From NCBI GenBank assembly GCA_026122225.1, contig JANEZZ010002197.1, forward strand, positions 1,364,001 to 1,428,000: DNA of 64,000 bases. The letters are read 5' to 3'. The notes under the pieces were generated by a model. The model ran no database searches, had not been told where the DNA came from, and saw only the letters and a list, made by a program, of their open reading frames with translations. Below are positions 1-10,857 of the stretch, in pieces. This DNA is from Heloderma charlesbogerti (Eukaryota > Chordata > Lepidosauria > Squamata > Helodermatidae). Made by a program: the position numbers and the translations under genes. Each line of letters begins with the position of its first letter. The first letter of the stretch is position 1.

Positions 1-741
1 AGGCAACCCTTGTTTTATAGCTTACTTAGCAAAACAATGAATTCATTCTTCAACTCTGAGGTATGCTGGGAAGCCACACTATTGTGCCCCTTTGTGAGCC
101 TTCTACCAGAGAGGGTGGTCATGTCAGAAGTCATACGGCTTAGCATTCTGTATACTGACTGCTGCCATGTGAGGTTTTGATACTTCTAGGTGTATTGAAG
201 CCCTCTCATCTATGGGTTGCTTTTCGCCCTTCCACTTATAGGAGAGCCTGGCAGGGGAATGGTAGGTGAGTAGCGCTGTAAATTACACGCTGCATTCATG
301 GGTCAAGAGAGCTGGGCACTGGAGAGCCGATGAATGACACGAACGAGTCCATTATTAGCTCTAAACGGTGGGCCAGCAGCTCCAGTTTGTTAATTATTAG
401 GAAAGGTGGAGGCTTTTGAAGTCATGAGTGCTGTTTTCCCCCTCTACCCTGCTTGCTCTAGACTTGTGATTTCAGAAGCCTGGTTTGCAATTAATATGGG
501 CCCCTTTGAATGGGTGATAGGAATTAGAGGGCCTGGTCTATTCTGGATGGCACACACCCCTTTTTCTCCTCAAGAGGCAGCTGTGGAAACCATTTTGGAG
601 GTTTCCAGGGCACATAGCCACCATCACAAGCAGTTGACTGGGTTGGAAGCAGTGCACCATTTTCTCTTGCTACTTATGCCATGGCTGGTGCTGATGCTTA
701 CATGACATACTTTCGGTGCCTGCACAAGTGCCAGAAATGTA
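1..741. other. Unassigned sequence, no gene seen
   Basis: Ordinary AT/GC-mixed sequence. A 99-codon open frame at 406-705 shows no domain, no compositional bias typical of coding DNA and no splice context, so I treat it as chance. No repeat family was recognised. Confidence 0.5.
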
Positions 742-900
742 AAGAGACAATGTAGGGTAATGGTTAGAGTGTTGGGCTAGGATCAAGATTCAAGACCAGA
801 GATTTGGGTTCAAATTCCCCTGGCATTGTTAAGCCTCAGTGGGTGACCATGGGCCTCTCTTTGAGGAAAGGAGGGGTATAAATGTAGTAAAATAAATAAA
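742..900 (+). mobile_element. tRNA-derived squamate SINE, degraded copy
   Basis: The head reads GTAATGGTTAGAGTGTTGGG followed by a TTGGGTTCAAATTCCCC B-box-like segment. These are the Pol III promoter parts of the widespread reptile SINE whose full copy lies at 24482. The middle is shortened and the copy ends in GGGGTATAAATG and an AAATAAATAAA tail, the usual 3' end. It is a non-coding, dead insertion. Family membership is inferred from remembered consensus features, not from a database search. Confidence 0.7.
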
Positions 901-997
901 AGTACGGGGGGGGGAGTTGAAGAAAGGAAATGATAAGCTGAAAGGCTTCCAAATTCTACATGACAGAACCCTGATGTATTTTATGAATGTGTCCATT

Positions 998-1695
998 TTA
1001 TTTATTTAAAAGACTTATAAGCCGCTTTTTAGGGTAAACCCTCCCAGAGCAGCATACAACAAAAGTTAAAACCATAAAGTATAATAAAGCAATGATCAAA
1101 ACAATGATAAAATCGAAATTAGCAGTTAAAACCAGGTAACATCATATATACACAATGTCTCCAGTAGAGAGTCCTAACTCAGTTGTAGGCCAAGGTAAAT
1201 AAGTGAGTCTTTAAGGCCGTTTGCAGGCCTGTAATGATGAGGCCTGGCAGACATCAATTGGAACAGAGGTTACAAGCGTGGGGCCGCCACCTTGAAGGCT
1301 CTATCCCTCTTACTCTCCAGCATAATTGCTGTTACAGGCAAGCATACAAGTAGGGCCTCTGATGCTGATCTCAAGGTGTAGGCAGATTGCATGGGCAAAA
1401 GCGATCGTTCAAGTAATCTGAACCCAAACCATTTAAAGGCCAATACCAGCACTTTAATTTGGGCCTGGAAATGCACAGACAACCAGTGTGACTGATAAAA
1501 TGTAGGTGTTGCATGATCTGACCACTTAGCATTTACCAGTACTTGATCAGCCTCACTTTGTACCAGCTGAAATTTTCAAATCTTTTTTAAAGGTTGCCCT
1601 ATGCAGAGCACATCACAGTAATGCAACCTGGATGTCACTAAAACATGGATAAGTGAAGCAAGGCCTGTCCTCTCCAGATAAGGTTGCAGTTGGAG
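998..1695 (-). mobile_element. LINE-2 fragment, 3' end and C-terminal coding remnant
   Basis: Read on the minus strand, the element ends in a TTTATTTATTT-type tail (998-1010 on plus). Upstream lies a degraded region matching the L2 ORF2 C-terminus: the phrase around 1445-1480 corresponds to the VLVLAFK segment (Lys/Val/Leu-rich motif following the HWLPV block). The reading frame is interrupted by several stops, and the 5' end is truncated near 1695. L2 clade assignment rests on the conserved C-terminal phrase and the tail. Confidence 0.65.
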
Positions 1696-3430
1696 TACTT
1701 CCAGTGCTCATGAAATAAAAATTAAAGGAAGAGTGTCTCTGAGCTGGTGTGGAATGCAGACCCATTGCCTTGAGTCTGTCTTCATGCACATTTAGAATGG
1801 GAGAGCTGCATGTCTGGACTAGAAAATGTGACTTCCAGGTGGGTTTGAGCCCTCCCCTACTTTTTTTTAAAAAGAAAGAAATTAAGCCCCGGAGATATCC
1901 ATTTATACACTTGTGGAAGAATCCAGTAGGAATACACACAGCCTGGCTCCTGGTTTCCTTTTGGAGAAGGTTGCTTTCTTCTCCTTGATCTGGTTCTGTA
2001 ATAGATGTGAAATCCAGATTTGTGAAGTTTGCCTGGGAGTGGTAAAATGCAGCCACCCTTGGAAGGTCACTGCACCCCTCTACAAAGATTGGGTCGAGAG
2101 CCCAGCAGAGCGCTTCACATTTGAACTTGAAAGAGATAAAAACAAACCTGGGCCCAAATTGGCAATCGGCATGTCGAAGGCTGCCAAGGAAGATACAACT
2201 TTGGTAATGATGCGAATGAGCAGGGAGAGGAGCCAGATGGGAATCTGGCATTCACTGATGGAGGAAGGCAGCATGAACTGGAGTGCTGATGAGAGTTAAA
2301 AAAAATTGGTGGCTTAGAATGACAAAGTTTGGTTTCCTTCCTATGTTAACGCCCTGAAAGGCATGTCACCTATCCAGATTGTTTCCTCTGTATTTGGCTG
2401 TCTTGTGGCTGGTTCAGTCCACTTTACCTTCATTTTCTTGGCTCTGTTCTCAAAAGGTTTCTCTGCAACTCCAAGGAATCAAATATGTTCCTGCAGTTGG
2501 ATGCTGCCCCAAGCCCCCATCCTTATAAATTTAGGATCCAAGGAATATTTGTGGCTTTCAATTCCTGCAGTGGAAATCTGTGTATGAGCAGCTCCTGTTA
2601 AGTGTCTTGAATAAAGCAGCCGGTTCTAGAACAGATGCTACTGATCTGTGAAGAGAAGGAAACAAGGAAGAAGAAGAAGAAGCAAGGAAGAAGCGGTAAT
2701 ATGTTGCGTAATTAAGCCAATTGCCTAGAAGAATGGACAGTATTCTGGTCTTTTTGAAAAACAGCCCAGCATCAAGCGCAAAAACAAAGCTGGTCCCCAC
2801 TTAGTCTGGAAAGTGGTAAGCAGCCTGGCACCATGCATAATTAGCAAGACAATTAGCACTTTCAAGTTGCACACGTACCTTAAACATACATTTAAAAAGC
2901 TTAGCGCTGGCTTTTTTCAAAAATAGCACCCCATCTGGATTGGGACAACAGCACAGGGGAGGTGTTTTTGTTTTTGTTTACTTTTTCCTGCCATTTTCCA
3001 GCTGAACATTATATCTCCCCAGTGGCTATTTTCAAAAGTGGTGTTTACTGTGAACAGTACCCCTGGGTACAAATAGCAGCTGGGGGCATTTTTAGGTGGA
3101 AATTAGCCTAGGAGGAAAGGGATAACGATCCCCCTGCCTATCTGTGGCCATGGTCCCAGCCTGGATTGAGGTCCCATACAGCTGGAATTTCTGAAAAAAG
3201 AAAGTGGGCAGTGCTAAGCATGCTTTTAGGCACAGATGCTTAATGTAACATGTAGTTTCACTCACTCCTATGCTAGGATGTATGAACCAAGTAGCCATTT
3301 GGAAAAACCTTAGCCTTACAAAGATTGCATGTCCACTTTTTTGGATAAATGTCTAGAACATGTCACTTCTTGGTAAGGCAGAAATATCTATGAAAATAAT
3401 AGGGAAGGTTTTACTTTAAAGTCTGAAGAA
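1696..3430. other. Unassigned sequence between L2 remnant and MITE
   Basis: No exon or named repeat was recognised. It contains an AAG-rich low-complexity run (about 2655-2690) and overlapping open frames on both strands around 1613-2299. These overlap one another antisense and look like chance openness. A G-to-A rich stretch at 1860-1885 is simple sequence. Confidence 0.45.
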
Positions 3431-3438
3431 CTATAAAG

Positions 3439-3561
3439 CAGCGGTGGGCAACTTGGGGCCTTCAAGATGTTTTGGCCTACAACTTCCATCTGCCCTAGCC
3501 AGCAAAGCTGATGGAAGTTGTAGGCCAGAACATCTGGAGGGCCACAAGTTGCCCACCCCTG
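3439..3561. mobile_element. hAT-like foldback MITE (CAGnGGTGGGCAAC family)
   Basis: A 123-bp element. It begins CAGCGGTGGGCAACTT and ends AGTTGCCCACCCCTG, so the termini are inverted repeats, and most of the length folds on itself (GATGTTTTGGCC pairs with GGCCAGAACATC). It is flanked by an 8-bp near-duplication, CTATAAAG at 3431-3438 and CTCTAAAG at 3562-3569. CAG/CTG termini with 8-bp target duplications are the hAT signature. It has no coding capacity, so it would have been moved by a transposase supplied elsewhere. Confidence 0.8.
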
Positions 3562-3569
3562 CTCTAAAG

Positions 3570-4932
3570 CCTTAAACAGCTTGGGTCCCTACATATATTA
3601 GAGCAGGGGTGTAGAAGCGGAATTGGGTGGGGGCTGAATTGCTCCCATCACCCTCTCTGTGAGGTGAATGATGAAACTGATTTAACATCAGAGAGAGGGG
3701 GGGGGAGAGAGAGAGTATATGTACATACAAGCTCTTGCTGGGAACTTTGGCACCAGCATGCTGTTCTTCCATTTATCCTGACTTCCTGGAAGGGGGTCAG
3801 GATAAAGGGAAGCTTTGGTCCTGTTGGAGGACTTGACTGGATAGAGCTTTTTCTCTCATGGGGCAAAGGCAGTGTGGTACTTGTGTTTGCATCTTGGCTG
3901 CATCTTGGGTCTTTATCCCCATCTGTTGCAGCAGTGCCTCCGGCTATCGTAGAAGGCCATGACCAGGATGTTGCTCTGTTTGCTTTGGAAGTCACTGAAT
4001 CAATATTTGACTGCAGTTTTAATGGGGTGTTTATGTCAAGCCTAGCAGAGTCCCTGTGTCATTTTATTTATATACATGGCAAACAAGCGAGTGCACTCAG
4101 GTCATGCTGGGAGTCCTGTTGCTTCTCTAAGCAGCTGGATTCAGCAACCTCCCAGACAGAAAGTCTGCTTATGATTATTATTTTTATTTTTTTAACATTT
4201 ATATGGTGCTTATATGGAATAATTCTGCTAATGGGTAGACATAAAATGCTCAAATCCAAGATGTGTTGATGCACATAGAGTGTGCTGCTCTTTTAATGAA
4301 AGGAACATACAGAGTCTTTATGATGAGGCCGTTTCTATCCAAAGAATATTCTTGCTTTTGTTTAATAGGTGGTTTGTGTTTTCAACATCATTTCCCTCTA
4401 TTTCTCAGATAGCCAGAACTAAGATATAAGTAGCATAGGATGCATCTCTCTCCCTCTTTCTCCCCCCGCGCCCATCTCATATATTGGGTACATTTGCAGT
4501 TCTGCTTCCACAAAACAAAGGCATTTATATTTTTGAAGCTGTGATCATCTGTGTGCTTAACTGGGAATAAGCTCCACTAAACAGACCTTTGAGTATAGAT
4601 GTATAAAATTGCTCTGTAAATTTTATAACTATGCCACATAGTCCCATTTAATATATGCTGACTAAGTAAGAAATTAGGCATTTCATGTTGTTAGTAAAAT
4701 TAGATTTGATGAGAAAGTAATATTGCATATATTTCCATTTCCCCCAAATTCTATTTATTTTCTGAAATTAAAGACATCCCACCCCTTCCCCACCATGACT
4801 TCAAAATTCCTGGGAATATTACTTCTCTAATACGGAGTGATTACTGTAAATAAACAGTCAGATGAGTCCGTGTACTAGCTATGCATGCCAAAGACACAAA
4901 TCCTCTTCAAGGAAAAAGAAAAGTGACTATCT
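3570..4932. other. Unassigned sequence with a long chance open frame
   Basis: A 201-codon open frame at 3664-4269 spans a GA-rich repeat (3691-3716) and a small inverted repeat (TTTATCCTGACTTCCTGG at about 3773 against GTCAGGATAAA at 3797). It shows no recognisable domain and I do not call it a gene. The rest is AT-rich intergenic or intronic sequence. Confidence 0.45.
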
Positions 4933-4940
4933 TGTATTGC

Positions 4941-5065
4941 AGCCTTCCTGAACCTGGTGCCCTCCAGATGTTTTGGACTACAATTCCAAGCATTCCTAAT
5001 GATTGCACATGGTGGCTGGGACTGATGCCCAAAACATCTGGAGGCACCAGCTTGGAGGCGGTGGC
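4941..5065. mobile_element. Foldback MITE with exact 8-bp flanking repeat
   Basis: The two halves are inverted: CCTGGTGCCCTCCAGATGTT near the left end pairs with AACATCTGGAGGCACCAG near the right end. TGTATTGC occurs immediately outside both ends (4933-4940 and 5066-5073), an exact 8-bp target-site duplication. It shares its inner arm (CTCCAGATGTTTTGGACTAC) with the other foldback elements at 3439, 20440, 28621, 34344 and 40775. Confidence 0.8.
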
Positions 5066-5165
5066 TGTATTGCTAATCACTTCTACAGTTATTATGAGGT
5101 GTAAAAAGTAACCCCTGTAAATGTTTTAAAATACCCCACTTCTAATTTTGGGGGGCAATTGAATT

Positions 5166-5349
5166 GTAGAAGGACCGTAGCCCAGATGTAGAGGGTGTGC
5201 TTTGTATGCAGGAAGTACCAGATTCAATCCCTGCTTTCTCCAATTAAAGAGATGATGTGAAAGACCTCTGCCAGAGACTCTGGAAAGCCATTATCAGACA
5301 ATACGGGGTCTGATGTACAAATAGTCTGGCAGCTGCCTTTGAGTCATGG
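5166..5349 (+). mobile_element. SINE with tRNA-Ala-like head, old copy
   Basis: The head (GGACCGTAGCCCAGATGTAG ... AGATTCAATCCCTGC) aligns by eye with the tRNA-Ala(TGC)-like head of the better copy at 24706. The body ends TCTGGCAGCTGCCTTTGAG, matching the GGCAGCTTCCTATG end of that family. It is strongly diverged, so it is an old insertion. Confidence 0.7.
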
Positions 5350-5474
5350 ATATCTCCAGGAGCTGGCCTCTTTATATTGCTGTGAATCTTATCTGCACAT
5401 TGAAAACACTTCTCTCCCCAAAATTTGAAATTGCCCAGCTTGTGCAGTGTGGCTTCTTTTTGAGGTGCCATCTC

Positions 5475-5790
5475 CTATTGGAGATTAGCTATCATTACAG
5501 CCATTTCCGTTTTTGATGCTGCTGCTCTGAATAATTGTATAGAAGTACAGCTAAACCATTCTCTCAAATGCTTTACCCATGATGTTCGTCTTCTTCCTAT
5601 TGATCTTTTTCCTTCATTTTCCCCTTGCATAATAAGTTGGCATATGGTGTATTTTTCACCTTGGATAATATGACCAAGGTATTGTAATTTTTTTCTCTTG
5701 ATGGTATTTATTAGTTCTGTTTGTTTGCTTACTCTGCATAGTCCGTTTTCATGTGTTACTCGATCAGTCCAGCAGTGTGGCTGCTGTGGG
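5475..5790 (-). mobile_element. Non-LTR retrotransposon 3' end, distinct from BovB
   Basis: The minus strand encodes about 95 readable residues ending just before 5475. They include RKKLQYLGHIIQGEKY, GKRSIGRRRTSWVKHLREW and FRAAASKTEMAVMIANL. This is the C-terminal tail typical of endonuclease/reverse-transcriptase proteins of RTE-like and related LINEs: the LGHI..G block followed by a GRRR.SW..LR.W block. The BovB copies elsewhere in the window carry a different version (YFGHLM ... RQRMRWLDSITDAM). The frame is open here but lacks all upstream domains, so this is a 5'-truncated dead copy. Clade assignment below 'non-LTR LINE' is uncertain. Confidence 0.65.
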
Positions 5791-7890
5791 AGGATGGGTG
5801 AACAGATCATATGAGCGGTGCCTGCCCTGGTAGGCATTTGTGCTCGTTGGCTCAGATTCACACTGACGGTTCTAGGGGGGAGAGCCCATGAGCTCAAGAT
5901 TTGCTACCGCACCCTATGTAAAACCGAGATACTGGGCCCTTGTGTGAAGTAGACCTCAGTGACTGTGCTTCTTTGAGGAAAATTAAATCAAAATTGCAAT
6001 TTTCTTTTCAGAGATTACTACTGTTGTGGCATGAGGCAGGCAGCGCTGTGACTCTCTTTGGCTTGTGAATTCAGGTGGTGATTCATGATGAGAGATGGAA
6101 ATTACTATTGCTGTGGTGCTATTGTCTCACAGCCTGTGTTCTTCAGAAATGTTTTTAAACATGCCAGCTTGTAAGCATCAATAGAGTCAAGAGGTTTGCA
6201 TCACTTTTCCACAATACTGGCAGTGCCTTCATGTAGCACGGATGTAGCTGAGACACATAGAGGTTCCTTTGTCTGAGCTCCATATTCCATTTGGAACACA
6301 AAAAGCCACAATTTTTTTTTTTTAGCAAAGCTAGCAACTTTCTTGATAAAGCTGGCAAGCGTAAGCCCCACTATCAGCCATTGGCTGAGCTGCCATGATG
6401 TCATTGAAATACTTGTCAACATTCTAACTTCTCAGGTTGAAGGATTGTGTGCAAGAGAAAGTTCCAGCATCTGCAAGGGAAACATTTAGTTCAAGTAGGC
6501 TTGGAGAAAAGACTCACAAAAGGCCTAGACTTGATGCATACTGCTGACACAAAGGCAAAGGGAGTAGGCAAAGAGGCTGTGGGCTAAGAAGCTGAGTTGG
6601 ACCATGATCCAGGAGGTATGGAAATGTGGGGGAAAGGGTGGCTGAAGGGAAGTAGCACAGAATAAACTGTAGAATAAGAAATAAAGGCCTTAGGGAAAGT
6701 GAAGTGGGAGGAAGCTAAGGAAAGGAACTGGTAAAAACCTCACACAGAACCTAGGGTTAGTAAGGAAGCTCTGGAGGACATTCCCGGCCAAGGAGAGACA
6801 GTGAAAGCAAAGAGGACTTATCAGTTTGAGCTCAAGTTAGAGACAGTAGTGCTTTAAAAAAAAAAAACCCAACTCAAACTGCAAGTCTCTCAAAGGTTGT
6901 TTTAGCACCATCCTTTGGGTTCCGGACAGTAACTGAACAACTTTAATTCTCCTTCTCCATACAGGAAGGGGTGGGTGAGTAACTGAGCAGTGGGCTAACC
7001 AGGTTGCCGGATCCAGACTGCATCTCCCTCCCCTTAGCTCTGGTTCACAGCAAGACCTTGTGCCTTCTATACATAGTCCAGGTGTATTTGACGTGCTGGG
7101 CTTGCATGCGTGAGATGCCTTCCCTGTTCCTTCCCCGTCGGCATTCCAGGGTCTCGTTTTTCAGACAGCTGATCTCGGGGGGAGTTGTCGATTCCAACTG
7201 TGCTCTTTTGCTTGCTTGTCCCACCTTCTCTGTTTTTTTCTCCTTCTTATTAAAACCAGTGGCTCCTATTTAACTGATGTGTGCTGCATGTGACAAAAAT
7301 GAAAAGAGAGGAATCGGTGGTCACTGGGTACTTTCAGATGGAGAGCTCCTAGCGCTAGCAATCAGAAGGCACTGTGCAGCAATTCTGTCTCTTTTTCCAT
7401 AACGGATTTTCTGTGATAGGAAAAAAGATGGAAGAATCAACAGAAAAACAAGGGAGGGCTATGAGCAGAAGACACCCCCTATAAAATTCTGTGAATGCGG
7501 CAGGGCAATGGCAAGATAAAAGCCTCATGTGGAGGCACCCTCTGTGCAGTAGAAATTAATAGTGCCATGGATGGAGCATTGGATTGGAGAAGTGGCATTG
7601 GGGTAGAATCAAGGGTGGGTTTTTATGTGTTTTGCACATTACATTTTGTGATTTGACATTTCATCTGTGGATGAGATCCTGTGCGTGAGCTATCGGCTTT
7701 TAGTATATTTCTAGTTCATGTTTAGCAGTTGTGGCATATTGTACTAGTTTTGATTATGATAGATTGATAGTGGTGGCCTCATATCATCTGTGAGAACCTA
7801 CCCTCTTCTTGAGTTCGAATTCTAACTCTGTGCAGCATCATTCCTGTGACACAAGTGAGGCACTGAAACAGTGAGTTACTCAAATTTGAG
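5791..7890. other. Unassigned sequence
   Basis: No repeat termini, exon or RNA gene was recognised. Poly-A runs occur at about 6311-6324 (as T) and 6856-6867. Short open frames here are unremarkable. Confidence 0.4.
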
Positions 7891-8783
7891 AGCTTTTCTA
7901 CACAGAGCTGTTAATCTGCTGTATCTACTTTCGCTTTCGTCGCAGAATTGAGATGCGAGCACTACACGAGGAGCATTTCCTTTCCTGCTTTTCCACTATA
8001 TAACCTCTAGGTGGCACTGTGGTATAACAGAATAGTACAAATACACAAGAGGAAATCATACTTTCTTTCGCTTTCATGATTAAACTGTCAAGGGCTCCTT
8101 GGAGGCCTCTCTCAGTCTAATCCAGTAGCCAAGTCCAGACACAGACAAAGGGATTCTTTTCAAAGCTTTATTCTTCCTTTACAACGTAACAATTCTACTG
8201 TGAGCAACTAGAAATGAGCAGCAGAGTACCTATACCCTAAGTTGGAACAGTTGGTCCCCGTTTGAAGGAGAATCACTGGCAGACCCTGAACTTATGGGCT
8301 AGGGAGAGTCCCTCCCCTTTTCCCTTGGATCCTCTGGGCGCAACCGTTGTTTGCGTGCCAACCGGGCACTGTGCCTCCTTTCTGTGCCCTCCATTTGGCA
8401 CCGCTCCCTGCGTCGGCGTCGCGCGTCCAGCAAGTCTGCTTCCTGCGCTCTCTCACTCCCGGGACTGCTATCTATGCTAGGAATGCTGGTGGGAGGAATC
8501 CCTGCCAGCTGTTGGCCCTGGGAAGGATGAGCGTGCTCCTCTCCCAGGAGCAGCTGCTCTTCCTCAGAATCAGAACTACTCTGTGATTCTATTGGCTTAG
8601 TGTCCACCCTGACATAAATGCTGCAATTTCCCTGTTCTAAAAAGGCTCACAAAAAGTACTGATTAGACATAGAAGTGAAACTTCTGTGGGTCTCATCAGT
8701 AGTTTCGGTGAGGGTCATGATGTCTAAAGAACCCGTAAGCAACTGTGAAGAGTGCACAGTAAATGCCTGATGTAGAAAAGCCC
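7891..8783. mobile_element. DNA-transposon MITE interrupted by a solo LTR
   Basis: The left end AGCTTTTCTACACAG and the right end CTGATGTAGAAAAGCCC are inverted, sharing GCTTTTCTACA. Without the LTR (8086-8614) and its 5-bp duplication the element is about 360 bp. That is close to the 353-bp element at 10505, which has similar TIRs. I could not find a clean target-site duplication, so the exact ends are uncertain. No transposase is encoded. Confidence 0.5.
8086..8614 (-). mobile_element. Solo LTR of an LTR retrotransposon (relative of the 12370 LTR)
   Basis: On the minus strand it starts TGTCAGGGTGG and ends CCCTTGACA, i.e. TG...CA with a short inverted TGTCA/TGACA terminus, 529 bp long. A polyadenylation signal AATAAA lies at 8167-8172 (minus), about 80 bp before the 3' end. 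Flanks are TAAAC (8081-8085) and TAAAT (8615-8619), a 5-bp duplication with one mismatch. The first 300 bp stay open in one frame on the minus strand and encode a Ser/Glu-rich then Arg-rich segment (SSSDSEEEQ ... DARRRRRERC). No internal retroelement genes remain, which is typical after LTR-LTR recombination. Gypsy-type is more likely than ERV but not proven. Confidence 0.75.
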
Positions 8784-10022
8784 AACATGCACTTTTTAAA
8801 AATTGTGGTGATACCTTCTCTGCTCATTTACTTTGCTCTGTAACTGTAGCTTTCTCCATTCCCACCAATGCACCTGGTTCGTGGGTGTTAGGAATCTTAA
8901 GAATTGGTGTTGGAATTGGTGCTGCAATACAAAAATATATCATTAGGAACACGGTATCCATTGGATTTAAAGAAATACCTCAAAGAGGTTGAATCCCAAT
9001 CCCTGTTGAGCCTCAAAGCTGTTTTAACTTTTTTTTTTTGCTAAAGAGATTTAAAGTGCTTTTTTGCACTTGACTGTGCAAATCAGTGCTTAAATTTGAG
9101 CCTGGGGCTTTGCCCTGAAACCTGTTTTCAAGGCCAAGATTCAATTCCATAAACATGTTTGTTGAAGAAGGAATTGGTTCTAAGCATGCACAGAGTGCCT
9201 TTCCTTTGGCACTAGCTGCAGCTGGTCCCCACAGATCTGAGCTTGTGAAAATGACCACTTGGACCTTCCCAACACTGAAAATCCATCCAAGAAGGAGGAG
9301 AAACAGATTTGTACAACACAGATGGGGAAAGAATGGGGCTTAGTTGGCACTCCTGCCTGTCCTCAACTCAGAAATAACAGCACAGCGCAGACTGAGGATC
9401 CATGGCCTGCCTGCCACAAATCTCTAATCCACTAGAGAAGTTCCACTTCACAGTTGGAGAACTGCTCTGTTATAAACAAGAGTCTTTTTTCACGCTTAAC
9501 AAAAGTGACTTTGCAATGTGTCAAAAGGGATTATTCTGCTTGCAGGGTCAGTCCATGGCTGTAAAGTCGCAAGTATCTAAGGTGGCAGTTAACATAGGAG
9601 TGTCGATCCAACTAGTAGTGCTTAAGTCCAATTGAAATCAATGAGAGACAAGTTCGTTGTGACTAATAAAGGGTGATTTCATACGTGCTGTTCCCCATCT
9701 AGATCTAAAACCTGATCATATTTCCAGAACCACAATAGGGTAACGCCTTTATTAGGGCCAACCAAAATGTCACAATGTTGTGAGCAAGCTTTTGAATTCC
9801 CCAGAACCCTTCTTCAGACTGGATGTTATACAAAGTGGGGGGGGGGAGAGGGGGAGAAAAGCCCCAAAGTTGGTAGTTTGTATCTGTCTTATGATGGGGT
9901 GCAGGTGGAGTTGTTTAAATTTAATCAGATTATCCTCTGCTAAGTGCTAAACAAATTTCAGTTTGTAACGAGGGCTTCTGGAACAAAGAAATAATGATTA
10001 TTTCCCCATTTTTAAAAAAAAA
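8784..10022. other. Unassigned sequence with a repeat-like patch
   Basis: No gene was recognised. The stretch 9735-9845 (CTTTATTAGGGCCAACCAAA onward, ending in a poly-G run at 9837-9847) has the feel of an interspersed repeat 3' end, but I cannot name the family or define its edges. Confidence 0.35.
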
Positions 10023-10030
10023 ATCTAGGC

Positions 10031-10161
10031 CAGCCTTCTCCAATGTGGTGCCTTCCCGATGTTTTTGACTATAACTCCTGTCCATCCCACACAGCCAGTG
10101 CTCAGAGGTGATGGGAGTTGTAGCCCAGAACATCTGGAGGTCACTACACTGAAGAAGGCTG
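10031..10161. mobile_element. Foldback MITE, CAGCCTTC termini
   Basis: It starts CAGCCTTCTCC and ends GAAGAAGGCTG, inverted termini. The inner arms are shared with the other foldback copies (GATGGGAGTTGTAGCCCAGA on the right half). The 8-bp flanks ATCTAGGC (10023-10030) and ATGTAGGG (10162-10169) agree at 6 of 8 positions, consistent with an aged hAT duplication. Confidence 0.7.
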
Positions 10162-10504
10162 ATGTAGGGCTTTCGTTGGTCTCCCTGTGTTTTGGCATAG
10201 ATGGGACAGATTGAATTAAAAAGCAGCTCTTTGCCATGGCTGGTGCTGGGAACTACAAGACCCAGGTGGCAATTCAATAAGCTGGCAGACCACTCCAGCA
10301 AAATAGGCAGAGCTTTCGCTCAAGGAGAGTTCACCCATCGCTAGTATAAAGGATTGGACAAGGCTCTGTAGAGATGAAATCTACATGGTTACCTTATACA
10401 CAAGGCAGTTGCTTTACCTGGTCAGGCTTGAGAGGTGGGCAGCCTGGTAATGTGACGAGGCAGGGTTATGCACTGTATTATTGGGTTGCATTGGAGTGAC
10501 GTCT

Positions 10505-10857
10505 AGGGCATCTCTACACCAGCCTAAAATCCTGCATTTAAAACGGGGCTTTCTGCTTCCGTTTTAAATGCAAGATCACTCCTTTTCCCCCACCCTTCCC
10601 CCCTCCTTCTCCCCATATCCGAGTCTTCCGTTGATCTTGCTCCTCTTCTTGCTGCTTTTACTCTTTTCACGGAGGAAACTGAAGCGGAACACAACGGGGG
10701 TAATTTGATAGCTCATTATTTGTGATCTATTTAAAAATGGAACAGAGGGCATTTAGTGCAGGAGATGCCCTGGATGATCGCTGCATCATGTAAAGAGCCC
10801 GCAAACTTCTGTGAAATCTCAATCCCAGGATAAAAGTCCGGTGTGAAGAAGCCCTTA
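10505..10857. mobile_element. DNA-transposon MITE of about 353 bp
   Basis: The left end AGGGCATCTCTACACCAGCC and the right end CCGGTGTGAAGAAGCCCT are imperfect inverted repeats. Internal arms also pair (CATTTAAAACGGGG against CCGTTTTAAATG at 10538-10570). Non-coding. The same terminal type (GGGC.T.TCTACAC) is seen at 7891/8783. No clear target-site duplication was found. Confidence 0.55.

Noticed and set aside
1613..2299. Long open frames on both strands
   Set aside because: They overlap one another antisense, partly cover an L2 remnant, and have no recognisable protein features.
3664..4269. 201-codon open frame on plus
   Set aside because: It includes a GA microsatellite and a small inverted repeat, has an antisense open frame over the same bases, and shows no domain or splice context.
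9735..9850. Repeat-like phrase CTTTATTAGGGCCAACCAAA
   Set aside because: It feels familiar as an interspersed repeat end, but I cannot name it or find termini, so it is only mentioned in the stretch description.
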